From positions 1-7,316 of the forward strand of contig QNAF01000130.1 in NCBI GenBank assembly GCA_003641405.1: a stretch of DNA of 7,316 nt, given 5' to 3'. This document shows positions 1 through 5,984 of the stretch, one piece after another (the stretch's first letter is position 1; each line of letters opens with the position of its first letter). A program made the position numbers and the translations under genes. Source of the stretch: Candidatus Zixiibacteriota bacterium. GTDB lineage: Bacteria > Zixibacteria > MSB-5A5 > GN15 > FEB-12. The notes beneath the pieces were generated by a model. It made no database searches. It was not told the origin of the DNA and saw only the letters and a list, made by a program, of their open reading frames with translations.

Positions 1-1098
1 CGAATAGAACACGAAAGCCGACAAAATCAGCAGTTCATCCATGGCCAGCTTGGTCACACGTGAAGTCAACAAATGACGAACCTCGTCACGCACATACATA
101 CCAGCCGCTTCGTTTTGCATCTTGTAGATGTCATGGTCGAGCATCTTCTCCGCCTGCCATTGGATATTGGCCGTCAGGTTAGTAGCCACCTGGCGTTCAA
201 AACCAAACAATCCAGATATCTCCGAGTTCGGCATGAGCGGATCGTCACCGTCACAGTCGCAGCGTGAGTCGTAGTAGCCACCCTCCAGCCAGACAATGCC
301 TCCGAACAGCGGGCCGCGCACCGAAGCGCCGTAGACGTGCAGCCGCGGGTAGATTGGCTGCGGCATGAATTCGGAACCGAACGGTACCATTTCCACACCG
401 CGCGGGTTCTTGTAGAAACCGCGGTAGAAATAGAGCGCGGTGTTGAACGATCCGACTGTGCGGCTGAATCTGAGCGCCAACTCACTATTACGGAACTCTG
501 CATCAGGCAGGGACGGATCAAATAGAAAACCTTCACCGACAATCTGCTGACCGTTGAAATAACTCAGCTTGCGTCCAGTCGGGAGGCGGTTGGCTTCAAA
601 ACGTGGCGTCCAGACCAAAGACCAGGAACCAACAGGCGAGTAATAATCGGCCCGCAGCGCGTTCTGCGGTGCTTTGAGATACTGGTCGTCCCGCCCAACG
701 AAGAACGATCGATAGTCTTTGGCAAAGACATCATTAATGAATACCAAATCACCCGTGCCCCAGGTTATGATCTGGCGACCGAATTTGAAATCGAAGTTCT
801 GGCCCAACCGGAACTTCAGGTAACCTTCGCGCAGTTCCCAGTCATAGCTACCGGTATCGGCGCCATCGTAGTAGAAATCAAGACGGCTGAAAAACTCACC
901 GGCATCGCCAAAATGTTCGGCGCGGACCTGAAGCCGGGTTTCAGAGGCGGTAAATTCAGTCGCGGTCGGGTTGTCCTTTTCCAACCGGGCGCCCTGCAAA
1001 GTTTGCAGGAAGCCATCGACATAAAGCTCGGCCTGTGCAACCGGCGCCAAACTAAGCGCCGGCAAAATCAAGAACATCAATATTGCGTATCTTTTCAT
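1..1098 (-). CDS. Outer-membrane beta-barrel (porin-like) protein, 3' end outside window
   Basis: The reading frame is open from an ATG at 1098 to the left edge, giving 366 residues with no stop, so the C-terminus is missing. A GGAG (1107-1110, read on the minus strand) sits 8 bases before the ATG. Residues 1-23 form a Sec signal peptide ending in AQA. The mature part is rich in alternating aromatic and polar strands typical of outer-membrane barrels, with conserved-looking segments GRQIITWGTGD (about 121-131), a DVFAKDYRSFF stretch (about 137-147) and repeated YY/YFY pairs. An acidic loop with two cysteines, DSRCDCDGDD, lies at 277-286. The gene follows the LolA-like gene by 14 bases, so the two are surely cotranscribed. 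The order RND, LolA-like, barrel recalls the DUF1302/DUF1329/RND clusters of pseudomonads, so I infer the outer-membrane component of a lipid or hydrophobic-compound exporter. The substrate is unknown. A general porin or an alginate-export-like barrel are alternatives. Confidence 0.8.
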   Translation of the reverse strand, partial: MKRYAILMFLILPALSLAPVAQAELYVDGFLQTLQGARLEKDNPTATEFTASETRLQVRAEHFGDAGEFFSRLDFYYDGADTGSYDWELREGYLKFRLGQNFDFKFGRQIITWGTGDLVFINDVFAKDYRSFFVGRDDQYLKAPQNALRADYYSPVGSWSLVWTPRFEANRLPTGRKLSYFNGQQIVGEGFLFDPSLPDAEFRNSELALRFSRTVGSFNTALYFYRGFYKNPRGVEMVPFGSEFMPQPIYPRLHVYGASVRGPLFGGIVWLEGGYYDSRCDCDGDDPLMPNSEISGLFGFERQVATNLTANIQWQAEKMLDHDIYKMQNEAAGMYVRDEVRHLLTSRVTKLAMDELLILSAFVFYS

Positions 1099-1112
1099 GG
1101 CGGAAACTCCGG

Positions 1113-1916
1113 TTACTTGATGTATTTCCGTGGCGGGTTCTTGAGAGAACGCTCGGTGAACACCGATTGATCCAGACCAGCGTTGTAGCTGATATCAGAG
1201 AAGCGAATAATCGTCTTACCGCCCTTCTTGATATTCTCCATTGAGCGAGCGGTCATGGTAACGACACCATCAATTTCTTCGATCTGTTCGGCTTTGAACT
1301 GACGTACCAGCTTGTCCTTCTTGTCGAAGTATTGCTCCACCAGCGGGAGATAGTTTTCCTGACTGACGTAGGACAGCTTACGAGCGAAGCCTTTGTACTT
1401 CTCTTTCGGAATTGACTCGATAACCCACACTTTGGAATCGTTAAGGGTGGAGTCATAAAGCAGAGTATGCGTATCCTCTAACCAGTGACGGCCGGAAACA
1501 TCTTCGTAGCTGAAATGGGAACCGACAAAGCTGGAGTTCTTGTCGTCAGCCGAAATCGGTTTGACCAGATCGACCGAGGGAACATAAATCCAGCGCTGGT
1601 CATTGCCATCCGGCGTTTTGTGGACCATGAAGACCAGGCGAGAGACATCGGACGGCTTGCGGAAGTAGGTGTAATACTTCTGGGGACCGCCATCTTCTTC
1701 GTCTAAGCGCAGCATGACAAACTCTTTGACGCGTTCTTTGCCGCGTTTGTCGGTAATCGTCATCGCGACTTCAGCAACGCCGTCATCGGCCGCATAATAG
1801 TACGCCAGGTGTGATTGCCGCATGATGTCGATGGCATCCTCGCTCTGAGCTACGGCACTAATGGACAGCGCCAGGGCCAATAGAGTAAGCGTCAGGTATG
1901 GTTTGGATAGTTTCAT
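1113..1916 (-). CDS. Periplasmic LolA-like protein (outer membrane lipoprotein-sorting family)
   Basis: This is a 267-residue protein starting at ATG 1916, with a good AGGA (1924-1927) 7 bases upstream. Residues 1-23 are a Sec signal peptide (KLSK n-region, leucine-rich core, AVA cleavage site). There is no cysteine anywhere, so it is a soluble periplasmic protein and not a lipoprotein. The family hallmark lies at about 107-142: RWIYVP, then a PISADDKNSSFVGSHFSYED stretch followed by VSG. Long amphipathic strands and a C-terminal FTERSL-PP-KY tail complete the LolA-like fold. Members of this family (PF17131-like, known as outer membrane lipoprotein-sorting proteins) usually sit beside MMPL/RND exporters and are thought to carry lipids or lipid-like cargo across the periplasm. 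Here the gene lies 60 bases downstream of the RND gene and 14 bases upstream of the barrel gene, which fits the shuttle step of one export route. Cargo cannot be read from the sequence. Confidence 0.88.
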   Translation of the reverse strand: MKLSKPYLTLTLLALALSISAVAQSEDAIDIMRQSHLAYYYAADDGVAEVAMTITDKRGKERVKEFVMLRLDEEDGGPQKYYTYFRKPSDVSRLVFMVHKTPDGNDQRWIYVPSVDLVKPISADDKNSSFVGSHFSYEDVSGRHWLEDTHTLLYDSTLNDSKVWVIESIPKEKYKGFARKLSYVSQENYLPLVEQYFDKKDKLVRQFKAEQIEEIDGVVTMTARSMENIKKGGKTIIRFSDISYNAGLDQSVFTERSLKNPPRKYIK

Positions 1917-1976
1917 GATTCTTTCCTTCTTATGTTATCTCTTACTTATCTCAATTATTTCTGGGCAGACCTGTCT

Positions 1977-4340
1977 TCAGACATGCTTTTGTACCTTAGA
2001 AGGCGGATTCGAAGACGGATCCGTCCTACGACTGGTTTTCTTCTCAATGATCGGCAACAGTGTGCGACGGAAACTGGCTGCAATCGCCGGCAGCAGCAAC
2101 ATGGTTACGAATCCTGACACGATCATGATCGCCAGGAAAAATGAGCCAACCGTGATGTACGGCACCAGGGTGGAGAACATCATGGGTACGAAACCTATGG
2201 CGATCACCAGCACGTTGCGACTGATGGCCTGACCGGTGCTGTCGAAAACTTCCTGGAATGACTCTTTGAAGTTGTTGGTCCGTTTGTGAATGGTTCTCAG
2301 GCGCTGGATGAAATGAATCGCGAAGTCAACCGAAAGGCCCAGCGTGAGCGAACTGAGTATCGCCACCGGCATGTCGTACGGCTTGCCGACGTAACCTATG
2401 AAGGCGTAGATTGCCATGATTGTTATCGTCAACGGAAGCATCGCGATGAATCCCCAGCGAAGCGAACGGAACAAGAAAACCATCATGAAAAATACGACAA
2501 CGTACGAACTCAATAGTGATACTCGCATCCCTGAGACCATCTCGTGCTGCCAGGTGATATTGATATATGGGAGTCCGGCCCAGTTGGCGGTGATGCCGTC
2601 GGGAATCGGGTGCTCAGCCATGAACCGGTCGGCTCGTTCGATAACTCTGGAGACGGCCTGGTTATCGCCAGCTTTCAATTGTACCCAGAGATTGGCTTTA
2701 TCATACCCCGGGGTAACGAATTTGAACAGGTCTTCGGGATCGCCGCCGGACATTTCAAAGATGAAAAGCATCTGGGCGATTTCTGTCTGATTATCCGGCA
2801 GCACCGCTTTGGATGAATCACCGCCGAATAGTTCGTAGCGCACTTTCTTGACAATATCCGGCAAGCCGGAGACAGCCCCGACCGTTACATCTTTTTCCAA
2901 CTCGCTTTGCAGCGACTCCATGTAGCGCTGGACTTCAGGGCGTTTGACAGCATCGTCGTTCTCGCCCGCGAAGACCAGGTAATTCATGTAGGTACCAGCC
3001 AGGTGGTGGTTCATAACGTCATCGGCGATCCGAATCGGATGCGACTTCTTGAACCATTTCACAGGGTTGTCGTTGACTTCGATTAGTGACAAGCCCACTG
3101 CTGAAATAATGACCAGGGCTAACGAAGTGAATATGATACTCTTGCTGTAATTGGCGGACAGGCGGCGGAAGCCGTTCATGAGGCTGCCCAGAACGCCCTC
3201 GTGGCTGTCGGTACGGCCGAAGTCTCGTAGCGCCTTATCCGGAATCAGCATGGCGATGGCCGGGTTGAGCGTAATCGATAGGAACCAGGCGACCAGAATG
3301 CCAAAGGCTACAAAGATGCCGAACACCTGCACCGGCGGTATCGGGGTCAGGGCAAGGGAAATGAAACCGGCGATGGTGGTCGCAGACGTGAATAGCATTG
3401 GCATGAACAGCGCCTCGATCGACTTGCGGATCGTGGCATCTTTATGCTTGTACTTCTTGTAGTGATCGTGGAACTCGGATATGATATGGATCGAATTGAG
3501 CACCGCGATTGGGATCAAGAAGATCGGTATCATCGACGACATGATATGCACCGTGTGTCCGGTTAGAATCAGGAGACCCATCGCCCAGATAACCGCCATC
3601 ATAGCGACAATCATAGGCGCCAGGATGATGCGAACCTTGCGGAAGAAAAGCAGCAGCAGCAGGAAGATGATCAACAGCGCCGCCGGAGCCGAATAAGCCA
3701 TCTGGATAAACATCTCGGCGCCAAACGAATCCTCGGCCATGGGCAGGCCGGCGATATGGAATTCCTCGCCGCCGCTGTGGCGCTCGGTAATGGCCCTGAT
3801 CTCGGCGGCAATGCGGTACGACATATCCTTGGATTCGATCGGAATCATGATCGCCACGACACGACCATCCTCGGACGCCAGCTTGCCTTTCAGAATTGCG
3901 TTATCATTGATGCGCGATAGAATGTAGTCCGCTTCGGCCTGGGTTTCGATCTCGTCTCCCATCAGCGGCTCAATGACTAACCCCCCGCCGTCACCCTGCT
4001 TTATATCATCGACCGTTGACGGCGCCATGATGTCATCGACCACGACCCCTTCAATGTCCTCGATCTCAAGGGTAATATTGTAGATCCGGTTGAGGGTAAC
4101 CGGGTTGAAGGCTCCCTGTTCGTTGATAACCCCGACCGCAATGAAGTCGGACAGGCTAAAATCCTCCTTGGTCTGATGCTCAAACGCCAGAACCGGTTCG
4201 TCTGGCGAGAGCATATGCTCAGGGTCAGTATCTATCTTGATGTTGGGGAACTGGGCAGCGAAAAAAGCGGTGATAACAACCGCAATCCCAATTACCCACC
4301 AGGGGTGGTGGATCGAAAATTCTGTCAGGCCTCGTTTCAT
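1977..4340 (-). CDS. RND/MMPL-family inner-membrane exporter
   Basis: This 787-residue protein starts at ATG 4340, with GGAG (4349-4352) 8 bases upstream. It has the duplicated RND layout: TM1 at about 13-30, a first periplasmic domain at 31-213, TM2-TM6 at about 215-365, TM7 at about 400-420, a second periplasmic domain to about 605, and TM8-TM12 at about 607-752. A basic, Ser/Pro-rich cytoplasmic tail ends the protein. It is shorter than AcrB/CusA-type pumps (about 1,000-1,050 residues) and matches the MMPL/COG1033 'predicted exporter' class, which includes HpnN (hopanoid transport) and MmpL lipid exporters. The second-half TM10 motif GLSVDFAIHF carries the expected Asp672. The matching first-half TM4 motif AVLNSIHIISEF has Asn282 instead. 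The downstream LolA-like and barrel genes suggest that lipid-like cargo is extracted from the inner membrane and handed to a periplasmic carrier. Proton coupling is inferred from the family. Confidence 0.9.
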   Translation of the reverse strand: MKRGLTEFSIHHPWWVIGIAVVITAFFAAQFPNIKIDTDPEHMLSPDEPVLAFEHQTKEDFSLSDFIAVGVINEQGAFNPVTLNRIYNITLEIEDIEGVVVDDIMAPSTVDDIKQGDGGGLVIEPLMGDEIETQAEADYILSRINDNAILKGKLASEDGRVVAIMIPIESKDMSYRIAAEIRAITERHSGGEEFHIAGLPMAEDSFGAEMFIQMAYSAPAALLIIFLLLLLFFRKVRIILAPMIVAMMAVIWAMGLLILTGHTVHIMSSMIPIFLIPIAVLNSIHIISEFHDHYKKYKHKDATIRKSIEALFMPMLFTSATTIAGFISLALTPIPPVQVFGIFVAFGILVAWFLSITLNPAIAMLIPDKALRDFGRTDSHEGVLGSLMNGFRRLSANYSKSIIFTSLALVIISAVGLSLIEVNDNPVKWFKKSHPIRIADDVMNHHLAGTYMNYLVFAGENDDAVKRPEVQRYMESLQSELEKDVTVGAVSGLPDIVKKVRYELFGGDSSKAVLPDNQTEIAQMLFIFEMSGGDPEDLFKFVTPGYDKANLWVQLKAGDNQAVSRVIERADRFMAEHPIPDGITANWAGLPYINITWQHEMVSGMRVSLLSSYVVVFFMMVFLFRSLRWGFIAMLPLTITIMAIYAFIGYVGKPYDMPVAILSSLTLGLSVDFAIHFIQRLRTIHKRTNNFKESFQEVFDSTGQAISRNVLVIAIGFVPMMFSTLVPYITVGSFFLAIMIVSGFVTMLLLPAIAASFRRTLLPIIEKKTSRRTDPSSNPPSKVQKHV

Positions 4341-4502
4341 TTCAGCTTCTCCGTGTCTGTGAATTCATCTTTCAAAGTTAGATGCTGAAGTCGTTCAAAT
4401 GATTCACAAATGGTGCAACGAAGCTGGCGCCGACAGCTAATTTATGGTAATACAGTAGGTTAGCCCTTGTGGTGGCGGGCTGCTATGATAGGCGTATTCA
4501 GG
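4341..4502 (-). promoter_or_regulatory. Intergenic region upstream of the RND gene
   Basis: This 162-base gap separates the anti-sigma stop from the RND start and is long for an otherwise tight operon, so a separate promoter or attenuation site is plausible. It holds the RND ribosome-binding site (4349-4352), a 17-base imperfect dyad at 4422-4438, and a weak inverted repeat AGCCC/GGGCT (4462-4466 with 4477-4481, loop of 10). The weak repeat is not followed by a U-tract, so I do not call a terminator. I found no convincing sigma-70 or ECF -35/-10 pair. Confidence 0.4.
4422..4438. promoter_or_regulatory. 17-bp imperfect dyad upstream of the RND gene (possible operator)
   Basis: The sequence AGCTGGCGCCGACAGCT is centred on C4430. 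Seven of eight base pairs around the centre are symmetric, with one mismatch (4427 against 4433). The centre is about 90 bases upstream of the RND start codon. The near absence of a loop suggests a protein-binding site on DNA more than an RNA hairpin. No regulator gene for it is visible in the window, and a chance dyad is possible. Confidence 0.25.
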
Positions 4503-4754
4503 CTACTTTTGCCCGAATTTCTGGTCCCAACGTTGCTTAAGAAGCGATCTGAGCCTGGTTTCAAGAGCCTCCGGCAGAGGCTCTTCTTTGCCTTCGCGGC
4601 AAAGTGTCACGGTCTGCTTGAGGGTATCGACCATAATCCGGCAGTTCTGGCACTTGCCGATATGAGCCTCAATCTCGGCGCACAGCTCAGGAGAAACACC
4701 ACCGTCGAGGTAATCGTTGAGATCATTTATATAGTCAGGACAATTCTTTGCCAT
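4503..4754 (-). CDS. Soluble zinc-finger (ZAS/zf-HC2) anti-sigma factor
   Basis: This is an 83-residue cytoplasmic protein with no membrane segment. It has the anti-sigma zinc-finger pattern: Cys5 near the N-terminus, a YLDGG turn (15-19), then HIGKCQNC giving His31-x3-Cys35-x2-Cys38. The rest is a helical tail (about 40-80) with the basic segment ETRLRSLLKQRW. Two further cysteines, Cys25 and Cys52, lie outside the core motif. In this family (RsrA, ChrR N-terminal domain and relatives) the domain binds Zn and wraps around the partner ECF sigma factor until a signal such as thiol oxidation releases it. The start ATG at 4754 lies inside the sigma gene, overlapping it by 20 bases, with its own GAGG (4761-4764) 6 bases upstream, so translation is probably coupled. 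The lack of a TM helix means the signal is sensed in the cytoplasm. The signal itself is unknown; redox or metal is a reasonable guess from the cysteines and the neighbouring efflux operon. Confidence 0.85.
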   Translation of the reverse strand: MAKNCPDYINDLNDYLDGGVSPELCAEIEAHIGKCQNCRIMVDTLKQTVTLCREGKEEPLPEALETRLRSLLKQRWDQKFGQK

Positions 4755-5331
4755 ATTCTGCCTCGAATATTCTCGACAACTTGTCGCGCAATGCCAATCG
4801 AGCGCGGAGAATCCTTGATTTGGCGGAAGCCTCGGATTGTTTGGTCAATCGGGCTACTTCTTTGACCGGAAGTTCTTCGACATAGCGCAGAAGAAAAGCC
4901 TCTCGGTACTTGTATGGCAATTCAGCCACTACTTCGTTGAGAATACCCCTGAGCTGTTGTGATTCCAGCGCCTGATGCGGGTCCTGCCAATCAAACAGTC
5001 CAATATCTTCATGTCTGCCAGCCGTCGAATTCATAGGCAGGTAATCCTCGATCGGCCTCAGATCGGCCTGCTGACTCTTGGAGAACTGGGCGCGAGCCTG
5101 GTTGAGCGCGATGGAATAGAGCCAGGTACCAAACGAAGCGTCACCTCGGAACTGCTCAATCTTGTCAATCGCTTTGAGAAGGGTATCCTGCATGATATCC
5201 TCAGCATCCTGCCTGTTTCCGGCTAAGCGGCGAACCATAGCGTAAACCTTGCCCTTGTGGGTATCAACTAACTCGATAAACGCGTCAAAGTCGCCGCTTT
5301 GAGCTTTAGTTATCAGTTCTCTCTCATTCAT
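4735..5331 (-). CDS. ECF-family RNA polymerase sigma factor (RpoE-like)
   Basis: From the ATG at 5331 this is a 198-residue sigma factor. Region 2 (about 5-80) includes GDFDAFIELV, DAEDIMQDTLLKA (about 42-54) and the promoter-melting segment FRGDASFGTWLYSIALNQAR (61-80). A poorly conserved linker (81-120) follows. Region 4 (about 127-185) includes LPYKYREAFLLRYVEELP and a helix-turn-helix KEVARLTKQSEASAKSRILRAR. There is no region 1.1 or region 3, as expected for the ECF class. The start is uncertain. An upstream in-frame ATG at 5406 would add 25 residues and has a GGAG only 4 bases away (5411-5414), while the 5331 ATG has a GAGG 14 bases away (5346-5349); neither spacing is ideal. I prefer 5331 because the ECF domain begins there and the extra residues look unstructured. 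Its product is presumably held by the anti-sigma factor encoded next. Likely targets are its own operon and the RND block. Confidence 0.9.
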   Translation of the reverse strand: MNERELITKAQSGDFDAFIELVDTHKGKVYAMVRRLAGNRQDAEDIMQDTLLKAIDKIEQFRGDASFGTWLYSIALNQARAQFSKSQQADLRPIEDYLPMNSTAGRHEDIGLFDWQDPHQALESQQLRGILNEVVAELPYKYREAFLLRYVEELPVKEVARLTKQSEASAKSRILRARLALRDKLSRIFEAEYGKELS

Positions 5332-5485
5332 TTGATTACAAGATACCTCAATTGATTCAGACTTTGAAGAGATTTGTTCGTCGAGTCGCAGTAGTCGTTC
5401 TGGCATTCTACTCCGCCGACAACAAGGCCGCGGGAACCACTGCTGATAACAGGTGTTACAAGGTCAGAACACTTTTGACGATGTT
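5332..5485. promoter_or_regulatory. Divergent promoter region between the sigma-factor and metal-efflux operons
   Basis: The two operons point away from each other from this stretch, so promoters for both should lie here, though part may code for N-terminal extensions on either side (ATG 5406 minus, GTG 5453 plus). I see no clean sigma-70 -35/-10 pair on either strand. A dyad at 5443-5462 is the most structured element. The position is inferred from gene orientation; the promoters themselves are not identified. Confidence 0.5.
5443..5462. promoter_or_regulatory. 20-bp dyad in the divergent intergenic region (possible operator)
   Basis: The core TAACA-GG-TGTTA (5447-5458) is a perfect 5-bp inverted repeat around a two-base spacer. 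Outer CT/AG pairs (5443-5444 with 5461-5462) add two more symmetric pairs, giving 7 of 9 arm positions. It sits between the two divergent operons, about 25 bases before the likely start of the cysteine-rich gene. This is where a repressor or metalloregulator could act on one or both. Chance is not excluded for a dyad this short. Confidence 0.3.
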
Positions 5486-5899
5486 ATGGATATGTGCCGG
5501 CTCAAGAACACACTCAAACTCATTTCGGTATTGATAACTGCTCTGATCTTCACGGCAGCGCCTGGCTTGCAAGCTTTTCAGGCAAATTACCTCAATGACC
5601 CTTGTTCCAAGTCATGTTGCTGTGGCTGCGACTGCGAACAGGATAGCCCCTCGGTCAGTGAGGCCGTCGCGCTAAAGAGTCCCTGTTGCTGCAATGTCTC
5701 GGTTCCAGATGCAGAGGCCGAAACCCCACTCGAAGCTCAACCGCGTCCAACAACAAATACCGACACATTTACTACCGTTGTCTTAGCGACTTCGCATATA
5801 ACGACGGTTAGGACAGAACCTCGTCAAAGCGTCCGAGCCAGCCAGCAGTCGGCTCATGGACCGCCTCTCTACGTTCTTAACGCATCGTTCCTAATCTAA
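5486..5899 (+). CDS. Small exported cysteine-rich protein heading a metal-efflux operon
   Basis: From ATG 5486 this is a 137-residue protein. ATG 5492 (135 aa) or GTG 5453 (148 aa) are other possible starts, and none has a strong ribosome-binding site. A Sec signal peptide is clear: basic KNTLK, hydrophobic LISVLITALIFTAA, then LQA as the likely cleavage site. Numbered from 5486, the mature part opens with a cluster of nine cysteines: C40-x3-CCC-x-C-x-C (40-50) and a second CCC (67-69). A low-complexity Pro/Thr/Glu middle follows, and the protein ends in HGPPLYVLNASFLI. I do not recognise a named family. The dense cysteines suggest binding of a soft metal such as Cu, Ag, Cd or Hg in the periplasm, or a sensor or leader role, comparable in position but not in sequence to CusF. 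Alternatively the cysteines are disulfide-bonded. The gene lies 82 bases upstream of the efflux channel gene on the same strand. Coding potential is supported by the intact signal peptide and patterned cysteines; function is inferred. Confidence 0.75.
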   Translation: MDMCRLKNTLKLISVLITALIFTAAPGLQAFQANYLNDPCSKSCCCGCDCEQDSPSVSEAVALKSPCCCNVSVPDAEAETPLEAQPRPTTNTDTFTTVVLATSHITTVRTEPRQSVRASQQSAHGPPLYVLNASFLI

Positions 5900-5956
5900 T
5901 TATCCACTCTCATCTTTGATAATTCCTTGGGGTGAAGTATGCCCTGGATTTGAAAC

Positions 5957-5984
5957 CTCCAATCAATGGTGGAGTCTTACAGTG
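5957..5984 (+). promoter_or_regulatory. Ribosome-binding site of the efflux channel gene inside a possible hairpin
   Basis: GGAG at 5971-5974 lies 7 bases before a GTG at 5982 and decides that start over the longer in-frame TTG at 5916. CTCCA (5957-5961) can pair with TGGAG (5970-5974) across an 8-base loop, which would mask this site in the mRNA. The stem is only 5 bp, so it is weak; translation of the upstream gene stops at 5899 and would not open it directly. Confidence 0.4.

Noticed and set aside
174..542. Minus-strand open frame of 122 codons inside the barrel gene
   Set aside because: It is an out-of-frame shadow: Ser/Arg-rich, with no domain or signal, while the barrel frame in the same stretch reads as a sensible protein.
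1966..1987. Small overlapping AGAC/GTCT repeats near the RND stop codon
   Set aside because: The stems are 4-5 bp, with 2-base loops too tight to form a terminator and no T-run after them.
1861..2232. Plus-strand open frame of 123 codons across the RND end and the gap before the LolA-like gene
   Set aside because: It is antisense to the RND C-terminus; its hydrophobic opening comes from the non-coding gap and from the complement of the LolA-like signal peptide region.
3649..3661. CAG triplet run
   Set aside because: It is short and simply encodes leucines of TM2 in the RND protein on the other strand.
4462..4481. Inverted repeat AGCCC/GGGCT as a terminator after the anti-sigma gene
   Set aside because: The stem is only 5 bp with a 10-base loop and no U-tract on either strand.
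4467..4865. Plus-strand open frame of 132 codons across the sigma/anti-sigma overlap
   Set aside because: It is antisense to two clearly recognisable genes (ZAS finger and sigma region 4), with no ribosome-binding site and no recognisable domain.
5475..5503. TTGACG as a sigma-70 -35 box for the metal operon
   Set aside because: No -10-like hexamer lies 16-18 bases downstream, and the site is at or past the likely start codon of the cysteine-rich gene.
5916..5981. N-terminal extension of the channel gene from the in-frame TTG at 5916
   Set aside because: The added residues precede the signal peptide and look non-coding, whereas GTG 5982 has a well-placed GGAG.
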